DNA of 64,000 bases from Pyrobaculum neutrophilum V24Sta (GTDB lineage Archaea > Thermoproteota > Thermoprotei > Thermoproteales > Thermoproteaceae), in assembly GCF_000019805.1 (NCBI RefSeq), contig NC_010525.1, positions 868,001 to 932,000 of the forward strand, written 5' to 3'. The position numbers and the translations under genes were made by a program. Positions 43,083-51,569 of the stretch are shown here, piece by piece; the first letter of the stretch is position 1; each line of letters begins with the position of its first letter. The notes under the pieces were generated by a model. It saw only the letters and a list, made by a program, of their open reading frames with translations. It did no database searches and had not been told where the DNA came from.

Positions 43083-43700
43083 GTGGAATTAAAGCTTATT
43101 TTTCGGGGGGCTGGCGGAGATGTGGTGGGGGTTGAAGCTCTGGGGAGGGGGTTCCTCCTACTGTCTCTGTCCACCGCGTCGACGCTCGCGGGCTTCGCGG
43201 CTGGCGTGGCAGGCGCTGTCCCGGCCGCGGCGGCCTTCTTCACAGCCGCTGTCGTCCTCGCCCTCGCGGCGCTGGCTCTGTACCTCAGGCGCGGCTTCGC
43301 CGAGCTTAAAGCCGTCGACTCCGGCTTCGCCCTTAGCCACCTGGGCGTCAAGCTGATGCTCTACAGCTTGGCGGCCATCGGCGCGTCGATCGCCATCTCG
43401 GGGGCGTATCAGGGCGATCCGCCGACGCTCTCCAGAGACCTCAACACGCCTAGGGGAGCCGCGGGCTTGGCGGCTCTAGCTCTGCTACTGGCCAGCCTAC
43501 CCCTTGGGTTAGCCGGCTACGCGCTCGTCTTCATACTGGGGGCGCTGAGGCTCTACGACAGATTTAAAGACAGGAGAATGCTGGCGGCCGGTCTCCTCTA
43601 CGCGGCGGACATAGCCGCGCTGGCCATAAAGGCGGGCGGGGCGCTTACGCTCGCCGGCCACCTCATCATGTATCTAGCGCTAAGGAGGCGCAAGCCATGA
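43083..43700 (+). CDS. DUF973-like multi-pass membrane protein
   Basis: 205 aa, GTG start 15 bases from the divergent resolvase-like start. Five or so membrane helices (FLLLSLSTASTLAGFAAGV, AAAAFFTAAVVLALAALAL, LMLYSLAAIGASIAISGAY, ALALLLASLPLGLAGYALVF, AADIAALAIKAGGALTLAGH). Layout and the GFALSHLGVKL segment resemble DUF973, a crenarchaeal family of unknown function. Confidence 0.65.
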   Translation: MELKLIFRGAGGDVVGVEALGRGFLLLSLSTASTLAGFAAGVAGAVPAAAAFFTAAVVLALAALALYLRRGFAELKAVDSGFALSHLGVKLMLYSLAAIGASIAISGAYQGDPPTLSRDLNTPRGAAGLAALALLLASLPLGLAGYALVFILGALRLYDRFKDRRMLAAGLLYAADIAALAIKAGGALTLAGHLIMYLALRRRKP

Positions 43701-43962
43701 GACCCGGCCTCGTGGAGGCACTCACCGAGAGAGTAGGGGAGCACCCCCAGAGCTTCGCCCAGTGCGTGAGGGCGGTAGTGGAGAGGTAGGGCGGCGAGGT
43801 CTCCGTCTTCCTCTTCGGCTCAAGGGCCGCCGGGACGCACGGCGCGGCATACTGGTGTGGCCTCCCACTACGGGGGCTACTTCGACACGGCGGCTGAGCT
43901 CAGAGGTCTCCGCCGGGGCGCCCCCGTCGACATAGTCCTCTGCTCGGGGGGCTCGCGGTAGG
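43697..43962 (+). pseudogene. Decayed MNT-type nucleotidyltransferase
   Basis: ATG overlaps the DUF973-like stop by 4 bases. MRPGLVEALTERVGEHPQ leads to an in-frame TAG (43787-43789), then GGEVSVFLFGSRAAGTH with the GS-x-A/R-G core of the MNT family, then the frame is lost; a second frame shows RGAPVDIVLC like the acidic strand. No HEPN partner remains next to it. Confidence 0.6.
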
Positions 43963-44054
43963 CCACGTCAGATGCGGTGGGGTGCAGAGCTATACACGAC
44001 GGCTTGGGGCTGGGTCTTTGCGAAGGAAATAAATAGGGCCTCCCACGGTGGGCT

Positions 44055-44474
44055 GTGGAATACGACGAGGTGTCGGCGGGCGCCGTGGTGTTCCACAGGT
44101 CGGAGGGGGCGGTGGAGTACCTCCTCCTCCACTACCCCGCGGGCCACTGGGACTTCCCCAAGGGCAACGTGGAGCCGGGGGAGACGCCGGAGCAGACGGC
44201 GCTGAGGGAGATAAGGGAGGAGACGGGGCTGGAGGTGGTGCTCATCCCGGGCTTTATGGAGGAGGTGGAGTACGTCTACGCCAGAGGGGGGAGGAGGGTG
44301 AGGAAGAAGGTCATATTCTTCCTGGCGGAGGCCAAGACGAAGGAGGTCAAGCTGAGCTGGGAGCACACGGGCTACGTCTGGCTCCCCTTCGACAAAGCCC
44401 TGGCGAGGGCGACCTACGAGACGACCAGGCGCGTCCTTGCCAAGGCGCACCGCCACGTAAAACATGGCGTGTAG
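44055..44474 (+). CDS. Nudix hydrolase, diadenosine polyphosphatase (MutT/Ap4A) type
   Basis: 139 aa, GTG start. The family start [31 protein letters not shown] and a perfect Nudix box ([20 protein letters not shown] then TGL, about 38-60) are visible. Archaeal Ap4A pyrophosphohydrolases remove stress-linked dinucleotides or damaged nucleotides. Stands alone after the decayed MNT gene. Confidence 0.85.
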   Translation: MEYDEVSAGAVVFHRSEGAVEYLLLHYPAGHWDFPKGNVEPGETPEQTALREIREETGLEVVLIPGFMEEVEYVYARGGRRVRKKVIFFLAEAKTKEVKLSWEHTGYVWLPFDKALARATYETTRRVLAKAHRHVKHGV

Positions 44475-44585
44475 ATTAGCCGAGACGCCACCTCTCCCAA
44501 TGCCGTGGTAGGCACTCCTCAAGCAGCCCGCGGTGGCAACGCGGAGACATTTGCAGGTTCCGCTACTTCGGTAAGACCAAAAAGT

Positions 44586-44594
44586 CTTAAATAA
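44586..44594 (+). promoter_or_regulatory. TATA box of the ABC exporter operon
   Basis: TTAAATAAT lies 17-25 nt before the GTG at 44611. Confidence 0.45.
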
Positions 44595-44610
44595 TTTCCC
44601 TTCGAGGTAT

Positions 44611-45324
44611 GTGGGCTGCATCAAGGCTGAGGAGCTTGTCAAGAGGTTCGGCTCAGTTGTGGCCCTCGGCGGAGTGAGCTTCGAGGTGGGGTGCGGTGAG
44701 TCGGTGGCCCTCCTCGGCCCCAACGGCGCCGGCAAGTCCACGACTCTCAGAATCCTCGCCGGTCTCCTTAAGCCGGACGCGGGGAGGGCGGCCGTCTGTG
44801 GGCACGACGTCCAGGCCAGGCCTAGGGAGGCCAAGGCATGCCTCGGCTTTCTGCCCGAGGACGCTGTGCCCTTCCTAAACCTAACTGTCAGAGAGAACCT
44901 CCAGTATATGGCCGTGCTCCGGGGTCTCCCCGAATCGGCTGTGGACGAGGCGCTTAAGCTCCTCGGCATAGAGGAGCTTGCGGACAGGTCGGCTGGCTCG
45001 CTCTCAAGGGGCAATAGGCAGAGGCTGGCCATCGCGCTGGCGGTGATGCACAGGCCGAAGGTACTCCTCCTCGACGAGCCTCTGAACTACCTCGACATCC
45101 CCGCGCAGCAGGACGCCATCAAGCTCTTCCAGTCTCTGAAGTCCTCCGGGTCTGCCATACTCGTCTCGACGCATATAATGTCGGTGGCAGAGAGGCTCGC
45201 GGACAAAGCCCTAGTAATAAACAGGGGGAGGATAGTCTGGCAGGGGCCGATGGAGGAGCTTAGGGAGAGGGCGGCGGACGCAGGCGAGAGGATAGAGGAC
45301 GTGGTGGCCCGCCTGATGAGATGA
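44611..45324 (+). CDS. ABC exporter ATP-binding protein
   Basis: 237 aa, GTG start. Walker A GPNGAGKST (about 36-44), signature SLSRGNRQRLAIALA, Walker B LLLDEPLNYLDIP, H-loop VSTHIMSVAERLADKALVI. The signature reads SRGNRQR rather than SGGQ. Drives the multi-TM permease encoded next (4-base overlap). Substrate unknown. Confidence 0.9.
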   Translation: MGCIKAEELVKRFGSVVALGGVSFEVGCGESVALLGPNGAGKSTTLRILAGLLKPDAGRAAVCGHDVQARPREAKACLGFLPEDAVPFLNLTVRENLQYMAVLRGLPESAVDEALKLLGIEELADRSAGSLSRGNRQRLAIALAVMHRPKVLLLDEPLNYLDIPAQQDAIKLFQSLKSSGSAILVSTHIMSVAERLADKALVINRGRIVWQGPMEELRERAADAGERIEDVVARLMR

Positions 45325-46796
45325 GGTTCCTCAAACTGGTGTACTATCAAGTGAAGCAGTTGTACTCCAAGTGGTTCCCGATCGTCTACGCCGTGATAGC
45401 GGCAAGCGTTCTATTACCTTATCTGGCCTTTCATTCGACTGCGGGGGAGGCCGCGCAACAACCCCCTATGGGCAGGTACATACCGCTGGCGGTGATGGCT
45501 TTGTTCACCCTTGTTGTGACAATAGGCGGAACATTCGCCGTTGCAAAGCAAGACGTAGACTTCACCTTCGCTGCTCCGATCGACCCCAAACAGATATTTT
45601 TAGCGAGGGTCATAGCCCAGGCCCTCATCAAAATCGGATTTCTATTGCTCGTTACATTGCCACTCTCCTCGCTGGAGGGGCCCTACGATGTAGCCCTCTA
45701 TCTGGCCACTCTGTGGTCGTCAGGCCTCCTGTTTAGCGCCGCGGAGTTGAGCGCGCTCCTCTCGGGGAAGGTCCAGCGCTTCCTCTACATCGGCGTCCCC
45801 ATAGCCTTAATCGCGCTGTTGTTCATAGACCCTCAGATCACCCCCCTCTACGGCCTCTTCCGCCCATCGCCCCTCAGAGCCCTTGAGGCGGTCGCCTTGG
45901 CTACGGCGTATCTGGCGGCCGCGCCCTACAAGAGGGTCGAGGAGCTGTCCACGAACGTCTACGGCGTGCTCACCTGGACGCCCCAGCCGCGCATAATTGA
46001 GAGACCCTCGGCCCTCCCCCACACCCTCTGGGGAGTGATCTGGCACACATCCGTCGGGTCGACTGTGAACATACGCCTTAAAACGCCTGGCAGCGTTACG
46101 ACCGTCCGGCAGACTAGGACGAACGTCTTCAAGTCCTCTCTGCCCATAGTGGCGGCAGTAGCCGCAGTATACACATTCATCGTCCTACACGTGAGCGGGA
46201 CCGACGAGGTAGAGTTTACGTCCATCGTTGGCTTTTTGCTCCTCTTTAATGGCTTCACCTCCGGCTTCACAACGCTGATGGCCGAGAGGCTCTGGATAAG
46301 TTTGGCGGCGGATCCCATAAGGTATTTACGCTACAGAATGGCCGCCAGAACGATCATAGCGGCCGTGTTGTACGCGCCCTGGGCCGCGGCGTTTTTGATC
46401 CAGAGCGCGGTCTTTCCGCCGTCCGTCTTTTTGGATGTCGCCCTGGCGTCGGCCGTATTGGTTCTGCCCAGCGCCACTTGGCTTCTGGCCTCCGTAAAGC
46501 CGCCTCCGCAGATCAGGGAGCTGGGCGTAGTTCAGGCGCCGCAGAGGCTCTCGCTCTGGAACCTCCTACAGGTCCTCGCGGCGTCCCTCTACATCTCCTT
46601 TGCCCTGTTTCCCTACGCGCTGGCGGTTGTTGCTTACTTCCTCAAGCTGGAGTTCCTCTGGCAGATAGCCCTGATAGACGCGGCCGTCGTGCTGTCCCTC
46701 TCGGCGGCCTTCTTCTACGTCGTGGTTTTGTCCGAGAGGGGGGCTCCGCTGTGGAGCTGGGCTGTGAGCAAGCTGTCGGAGAACGGCTACGTGTGA
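45321..46796 (+). CDS. ABC-2 type exporter permease
   Basis: 491 aa, ATG overlapping the ATPase stop. Roughly twelve membrane helices, for example IPLAVMALFTLVVTIGGTFAV, ALIKIGFLLLVTLPLSSL, VYTFIVLHVSG, LLQVLAASLYISFALFPYAL; a soluble loop lies at about 220-260. Resembles large archaeal ABC-2 permeases without a close named family. Ends 10 bases inside the facing PaREP1 gene. Confidence 0.75.
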   Translation: MRFLKLVYYQVKQLYSKWFPIVYAVIAASVLLPYLAFHSTAGEAAQQPPMGRYIPLAVMALFTLVVTIGGTFAVAKQDVDFTFAAPIDPKQIFLARVIAQALIKIGFLLLVTLPLSSLEGPYDVALYLATLWSSGLLFSAAELSALLSGKVQRFLYIGVPIALIALLFIDPQITPLYGLFRPSPLRALEAVALATAYLAAAPYKRVEELSTNVYGVLTWTPQPRIIERPSALPHTLWGVIWHTSVGSTVNIRLKTPGSVTTVRQTRTNVFKSSLPIVAAVAAVYTFIVLHVSGTDEVEFTSIVGFLLLFNGFTSGFTTLMAERLWISLAADPIRYLRYRMAARTIIAAVLYAPWAAAFLIQSAVFPPSVFLDVALASAVLVLPSATWLLASVKPPPQIRELGVVQAPQRLSLWNLLQVLAASLYISFALFPYALAVVAYFLKLEFLWQIALIDAAVVLSLSAAFFYVVVLSERGAPLWSWAVSKLSENGYV

Positions 46797-47287
46797 GAGC
46801 TCCGTAGCAGGGCCCTAGCCGTCTCCAGGAGCTTCTCTATCTGCGGCGCGGCGGCTTTGACGTGTTCTACAGCCAACGCGGCCTCGTGGACGTGTAGGTC
46901 GTACGCCACGCTCCAGCCGATGTTGATCTGGGGCTGGTTCAACACGGCGCTGAGGGTCTTCGCCGCTCTGGCCAGGAGCTTAGTCCGCCACCTCCCCTCT
47001 CTCCTCGCCTCAGCCGCCTCCGGAGTCTTGAACCACGTAGCCAGAGCCTTTACGCACTCCTCAGCGGCTTTATACAGCTTCTCGCTTGCCTGCACGGGGT
47101 CGCCCCTCTCGACGTACTGCACGGCCTCGGCGTAGAGCCTCTCTGCCAGCCTAACCCTCTCAGCCGCCTCCTCAGGCGGATCCAGTTCAGACAGCAACTT
47201 GTCTAAAACCTCGGCCTCTACGTCAACGCCGCGTCTAGACAGCAGTTCGTAGACCGGCTTCGGGATCTTGATTTCTACAAACTCCAC
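46787..47287 (-). CDS. PaREP1-family HEPN-like protein
   Basis: 166 aa. N-terminal helical region VEIKIPKPVYELLSRRGVDVE resembles an antitoxin-type tail, then the PaREP1/HEPN core ERLYAEAVQYVERGDPVQASEKLYKAAEECVKALATWF and DLHVHEAALAVEHVKAAAPQIEKLLETARAL. The family was named from Pyrobaculum aerophilum and is nearly confined to Thermoproteales. Possible RNase or toxin-antitoxin part, not shown. TATA ATTTATAAAC on the minus strand (47302-47311) is 15-24 nt upstream. Confidence 0.8.
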   Translation of the reverse strand: MEFVEIKIPKPVYELLSRRGVDVEAEVLDKLLSELDPPEEAAERVRLAERLYAEAVQYVERGDPVQASEKLYKAAEECVKALATWFKTPEAAEARREGRWRTKLLARAAKTLSAVLNQPQINIGWSVAYDLHVHEAALAVEHVKAAAPQIEKLLETARALLRSSHT

Positions 47288-47319
47288 GTTTCATGCCACG
47301 GGTTTATAAATAAAACGCC

Positions 47320-47610
47320 GTGACACAACCTCTGCAGGGTTGTCTGAGTACAAACGGAAGCCCCGCCCTTCGTTTTGCCCTCGCCAGAGCGTTTATTAGA
47401 GAGCTTGAGGCTCTCCTCCCGGCGGCTAGGGTTGGGGAGGTGGCGTTAAGCGTGGAGCTCAAGCACCGGGTGGTGGTGGGAGGCTTCGTGGCGGGGCGAG
47501 GGATATTCCTAGGCCAACGCCTCGTCAACTGCTCCGGAAACCAACGCCTCCTAGACGCCGCCACGGGACTACTCATAACGGCAACGGGCTTCGTCTATCT
47601 CTTGATGTAG
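47320..47610 (+). CDS. Small hypothetical protein
   Basis: 96 aa, GTG start. FALARAFIRELEALLPAARVGEVALSVELKHRVVVGG then RGIFLGQRLVNCSGNQRLLDAATGLLITATGF. The AT box at 47302-47311 is too close (9-18 nt) for a leaderless start from 47320, so the start is uncertain. No family recognised; codon use looks coding. Confidence 0.45.
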   Translation: MTQPLQGCLSTNGSPALRFALARAFIRELEALLPAARVGEVALSVELKHRVVVGGFVAGRGIFLGQRLVNCSGNQRLLDAATGLLITATGFVYLLM

Positions 47611-47981
47611 GCGTATCTGAGAGGTAGCGGCATTTCGAACTGTGACGGTAGAGGTTTGAAGGACTTTCACCGACTTTGTCAGGTGGAGACGGGGCGATGA
47701 CGACTCCGAAGATTCTCTCCTGTAGTTCTGCGGCCCGGGTTGCGCATTATGCAATTTGTCTCCATCCCTACGGTCGCCGGTGAGGTTCGCGAACTGAATA
47801 TGTCTTTGTGACGATAACGCCACGGTTGGCTGTCTTCCGGCGACAAAGTTATCGATCAAAGCCATGTGGCTGAGCCGGCTGTTGCAAAAATACGTTGCGC
47901 CCCGCCCGAGGACCCCGGCGCCACCGCGCCCCCAGGCGGGGCTCTCGGCCGGGGGAGGGGCGCCCCCTCCTCCCACCCGCC
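47611..47981. other. Intergenic region without a supported gene
   Basis: About 370 bases between a small gene and the facing DUF234 ATPase gene. No convincing reading frame, RNA gene or repeat seen; the second half is a GC-rich stretch with C and G runs. Confidence 0.35.
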
Positions 47982-49331
47982 CTATATGTTTTTCAGCTTC
48001 TGGATTAGGGTCTGGAGGTCTATGAGGTCGGCCTCCTCGGCGCCCCGCGCGAACTCCCTGGCGAATATGGCGTATTTTACCCGCCAGCCGGGGGGCACCA
48101 GCGCCTGGGCGGCGGCTCTCAGCTTCGGCAGTATCTGGGCCGGGTCGGCGCGGCCCCACTTGGCCTCGGCCAGGACGGCCAGCCTCTCCTCTTCGTTTCT
48201 GGCGAAGGCGTCCACCTCCACATGGACGCGCCTACCCCCGGACCTCACGGCCACCACCTCCCTCGTGGCTTTGGGGACCGGGTAGAGGTGGGGGATGACG
48301 TCTCGCACCAGCGCCTCGAAGGCCCAGGGGTAGAAGTCCTCCAGGGCGGCGGCGGCCTCGTCGGCCAGCCTGTGCTCCGGCGTCGTCTCCCTCCTGCGGT
48401 AGATGGCCCTCAGCCAGAAGGCGTAGAACCTGTCCCTCAGCTCGTAGTAGGTCCTCCTGCCCCTCCTGCGCTCTAGGACGTGTAAGACGTCGGTGAGCTC
48501 GTGCATGTAGGGGGGGAGGGATGTGGCCTTCACCCCGGCGTGTGAGGCGATCTGCTCCAGCTTGGTGGCGCCCCCAGCCACAGCGTCTAATATGGCGAGG
48601 TGGGTTCTGTACTGCCCCCCGAGCGACTCGGCGAGGACTCTCTCCACCTCGTCGCGGAGGGGCGCCCCCTCGCCCGCCACCAGCGCCCTCACGGCCTCCT
48701 CGGCTGTCCTCACCCCCCACCTCTCGGCCAGCCTGTAGTAGTAGGGGACGCCGCCGAAGAGGAGGTACAGCCTAAGGGCCTCCTCCCCCGACACGCCCAT
48801 GTCCCCCAGCCACTGGAAGACGGCAGAGGGGGGTAGCTCTCCCAGCTCCAGCACCAGGTCGGCTCTTCCGAAGAGGGGCGAGCCCGACTCGGCCACGAGC
48901 CTCTTCACCATCCCCACCACAGACCCCGTCACTATGAAGGACGGCTTCTCCCGTCTGACGTCCCACATCTTCTGCAGTATGTACGGGACCTCAGGAGCCG
49001 CCTCCAGAAACCACTGGAACTCGTCGAAGGCCACCACGTACCCCCTCAGGCTGAAGAGGGCGTCGAACAGCTCCTCCCAGCTCTGGAATCTAACGTAGGG
49101 GGGGAGGCCGGCCGCCCTTTTGACGGCCTCTCCGTACTCCTCCAGGAGGAGCCTAGGGGGCTTCCTGGGGTTGACGAAGAGGTAGAGGTGGGGCCTCCCC
49201 TCTAGGAACTTGAGCACGAGGGCCGTCTTGCCGATCCTCCTCCTGCCGTATACCACCGCCAGGAAGGGCTCCCTCAAGCGCCTAAGGAGAGACAGCTCCC
49301 TCTCCCGGCCGTAGATCCTTATTACGTCCAT
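47982..49331 (-). CDS. Archaeal ATPase with DUF234 nuclease-like domain
   Basis: 449 aa from ATG 49331 (MDVIRIYGRERELSLLRRL). A first ATG at 49346 is in frame, but the TATA TTTTAAACC (minus strand, 49352-49360) is 21-29 nt from 49331, so the second ATG is preferred. ATPase motifs: VVYGRRRIGKTALV, YVVAFDEFQWF, FIVTGSVVGM. Then a winged helix (ATKLEQIASHAGVKATSLPPYMHEL) and DUF234: HVEVDAFARNEEERLAVLAEAKWGRADPAQI (D...E-x-K). The family is common in archaeal mobile or accessory DNA; function unknown. Confidence 0.88.
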   Translation of the reverse strand: MDVIRIYGRERELSLLRRLREPFLAVVYGRRRIGKTALVLKFLEGRPHLYLFVNPRKPPRLLLEEYGEAVKRAAGLPPYVRFQSWEELFDALFSLRGYVVAFDEFQWFLEAAPEVPYILQKMWDVRREKPSFIVTGSVVGMVKRLVAESGSPLFGRADLVLELGELPPSAVFQWLGDMGVSGEEALRLYLLFGGVPYYYRLAERWGVRTAEEAVRALVAGEGAPLRDEVERVLAESLGGQYRTHLAILDAVAGGATKLEQIASHAGVKATSLPPYMHELTDVLHVLERRRGRRTYYELRDRFYAFWLRAIYRRRETTPEHRLADEAAAALEDFYPWAFEALVRDVIPHLYPVPKATREVVAVRSGGRRVHVEVDAFARNEEERLAVLAEAKWGRADPAQILPKLRAAAQALVPPGWRVKYAIFAREFARGAEEADLIDLQTLIQKLKNI

Positions 49332-49346
49332 AATAATTACAGACAT

Positions 49347-49594
49347 AATACGGTTTAAAAATCAATGCGGCGTGGGCTCTTCCACACCTCGCCGGAAAAT
49401 TCCGCCTTTGGCGCCGGCGGTTAACGTGGGCGTCCACGCTGTGAAGGACGGCACTAGGAGGCGCCCCGGCCGGGCCTGGGGCAGTCCGGCGCCGGCTGAG
49501 GCGCAGGCGGGGGGGGGGGGGGAATGCCGCCTGGCGTGGCTGAAAACCGTCGGTGCCGCTGGTGACGAGCGGTCCAGAGGGGGAAAAGGGGGGT
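49347..49594. other. Intergenic region with a G14 tract
   Basis: Fourteen consecutive Gs (49509-49522) lie between the end of a secreted-protein gene and the start of the DUF234 ATPase gene, about 178 bases upstream of that start. No gene seen here. Confidence 0.7.
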
Positions 49595-50905
49595 TTAGGA
49601 GAGTATCTTCGCGAGGGCCTGGGCTACCGCCTCCGGCATGGGCAACGTGGCTGTTACGTTCACCGGCCGTAGCTTGCCGTCGGCTACGGCGAAGACGACG
49701 ATGTTGACCCTCCTGTTGGCTAGGTCGGGCACTATGCCCTTTACCGTCCTCTGGGAGAGCCAATGTGCGGTCTTGTCGTCCAGCGCCGTGGCGAGGAGGT
49801 TTGTGGCCCTCAGCACGAAGGCGTGGAGCAACACGTCGCCTGTGTAGTTGGCGGAGGCCAGCGCCGCGAGGACGCCCCTCGTGGCTTGGGATATGGCGTA
49901 GCTGGGCATATCTCCGCCGAAGGCGATGAACACGGCGTCTGGCCTATACTCGGCTATCTCCCTGGCGAGGGCTGCGCCGTCGCCTGTGTACACGATGATG
50001 CGGGTGGAGTTGGCCCTGGAGCTGGCGAAGGCCGCGCCCGTCAACGCGGCGCAGGCGGGGTCGGTGCCCGTGACTATGGCCACTCTGCCGTATCCCTTAA
50101 ACAGCACGCCGCCGGCCACTCTCCCCACGGCGGACCTCAGAAACAGCGAGTCCGAGTCTGTGTACCTCCTGACGGCCTCGCCCGTCCTCCTGTCGGCCAC
50201 CAACACGGGCGCCAGCGCGCCCGTCGTCACGTTTAGCCTAGACACCGTCACGTGGGTGGCGTTGGCCGACACCACATACACAGGCCTCGCCTTGACCCAG
50301 CTGGAGATCCTCGTGTCGTTGAGGACGGTCTTGAAACTGTCAGTCGCGGCGAAGGCCCTCCCGTTCACCACCAGCGCCCCCGTGAAGTTGGTCTTCGCGA
50401 GAGCCGCCAGGAAGTCCCTCATGGATTTATCCGCCACAGCCGGCGTCTCCTCCCCGCCGAAGGCTAGAAACACGGCGGCCGCCCCGGCGGCCCTAGCCGC
50501 GGAGGCCTCGGGCGATGTGGCGTTGTACAGCACCAGATACCCCCTGGAGTAGCTGGGCAGAGCGGCGAGCGACGCAGATGCGAGGGCGCTGCAGAGGACG
50601 TTTGGCTGAGTCGCCACCGCCACGGTGGGGAACTGGCTGAGGAAGTACCGGCCCACCAGCGACCCCACCGACCTCCTAAGCTCCACGTCCGCCGCGGACA
50701 GCCTGGGGGCCGGAGGCGCGACGGTCGTGGTCTGCACCACCGTCTGGGTGACTGTCTGGACGGAGGTCTGCGTCACCACCGAAGTCTGCGTTACCGTCGA
50801 AACCACCGTCGTGGGGGCGGGCTTGGGGGCGGCGTAACCCCCAAGCAGCGCGCCCACCGCTATCCCTATTATCAGCGCCACCGCCGTAATTATTCCCGAC
50901 TTCAT
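49595..50905 (-). CDS. Exported Thr/Val-linker protein with periplasmic-binding-like repeats
   Basis: 436 aa from ATG 50905. N-terminal helix (IITAVALIIGIAVGALLGGYAA) without a clear cleavage site, a linker rich in TVVQT/TQTSV (about 30-65), then a domain with two similar halves: FPTVAVATQPNVLCSALASASLAALPSY...AVFLAFGGEETPAVADKS and VAIVTGTDPACAALTGAAFA...AVFIAFGGDMPSYAIS. It looks like a surface-held substrate-binding or cell-wall-binding-2-like repeat protein. Family not certain. It shares one central TATA with the divergent methyltransferase gene. Confidence 0.65.
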   Translation of the reverse strand: MKSGIITAVALIIGIAVGALLGGYAAPKPAPTTVVSTVTQTSVVTQTSVQTVTQTVVQTTTVAPPAPRLSAADVELRRSVGSLVGRYFLSQFPTVAVATQPNVLCSALASASLAALPSYSRGYLVLYNATSPEASAARAAGAAAVFLAFGGEETPAVADKSMRDFLAALAKTNFTGALVVNGRAFAATDSFKTVLNDTRISSWVKARPVYVVSANATHVTVSRLNVTTGALAPVLVADRRTGEAVRRYTDSDSLFLRSAVGRVAGGVLFKGYGRVAIVTGTDPACAALTGAAFASSRANSTRIIVYTGDGAALAREIAEYRPDAVFIAFGGDMPSYAISQATRGVLAALASANYTGDVLLHAFVLRATNLLATALDDKTAHWLSQRTVKGIVPDLANRRVNIVVFAVADGKLRPVNVTATLPMPEAVAQALAKILS

Positions 50906-50925
50906 AGAAGCTGTTTCGATTTCCG

Positions 50926-50936
50926 TTTTTAAGCTA
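50926..50936. promoter_or_regulatory. Shared bidirectional TATA between 50905(-) and 50949(+)
   Basis: TTTTTAAGCTA lies midway in the 43 bases between two divergent starts, with about 20 nt to each. Read from the minus strand it gives GCTTAAAAA, read from the plus strand TTTTTAAGC, both fair TATA boxes. Confidence 0.5.
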
Positions 50937-50948
50937 AAAAACCCCGGC

Positions 50949-51569
50949 GTGCTCCATACAGTGCCCCCGCGGAGCAAGAAGGAGCTGGAGATTTTCGTCG
51001 AGTCCATCCCCGCCTTCGAGAAGCCGAAGCTGAGGCTGGAGCAGTACCCCACAGACGCGGCGGTGGTGGCGGCCGCCGTCTGGGACGCCCACATGAGGGG
51101 CCTCCTAGACGACGTCCTGGACTTGGGCTGCGGGACGGGGAGGTTCGCCCTGGCGGCCGCGGCCATGGGCGCCCGCCGCGTCCTATGCCTAGACGTGGAC
51201 CCGGAGGCCCTCGCCGCGGCGAAGAAAGCCGCAGAGAGCCGCGGGCTGGAGTCGGTGGACTTCCTCGCGGCGGCCGCCCCCGCCCTGCCCCTGGCCAGGA
51301 GGTTCAAGACGGCCTTCCAGAACCCTCCCTTCGGCATATGGAGCGGCAGGGGGACAGACATCGCCTTCCTACACGCCGCGGCGGAGCACGCGGAGGTTGT
51401 CTACACCATACACAAGCTCCCCACCCTGGACTACGTCAGGGAGGCCGCGGCGAGGCTGGGGAGGAGGCTGGAGGTGCTGGAGAGGGCCGTCTTGAACATA
51501 AAGCCCACCTACAGGCACCACAGAAAGAGGATACACAAGGTGGAGGTCTTCCTAGCCCTCGTCTACTGA
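50949..51569 (+). CDS. METTL5-like RNA/DNA N6-adenine methyltransferase
   Basis: 206 aa, GTG start (GTG 50961 is an alternative). [20 protein letters not shown] is the METTL5 family motif; SAM loop [16 protein letters not shown]; catalytic [17 protein letters not shown]; then [13 protein letters not shown]. The eukaryotic relative methylates an adenosine in 18S rRNA; the archaeal target is inferred to be 16S rRNA. Ends 7 bases inside the facing TrpB2 gene. Confidence 0.9.
   Translation: MLHTVPPRSKKELEIFVESIPAFEKPKLRLEQYPTDAAVVAAAVWDAHMRGLLDDVLDLGCGTGRFALAAAAMGARRVLCLDVDPEALAAAKKAAESRGLESVDFLAAAAPALPLARRFKTAFQNPPFGIWSGRGTDIAFLHAAAEHAEVVYTIHKLPTLDYVREAAARLGRRLEVLERAVLNIKPTYRHHRKRIHKVEVFLALVY

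Noticed and set aside
50906-51361. Extension of the secreted-protein frame upstream of ATG 50905 on the minus strand
   Set aside because: The extension runs antisense through the methyltransferase gene; the signal-anchor start and shared TATA support 50905.
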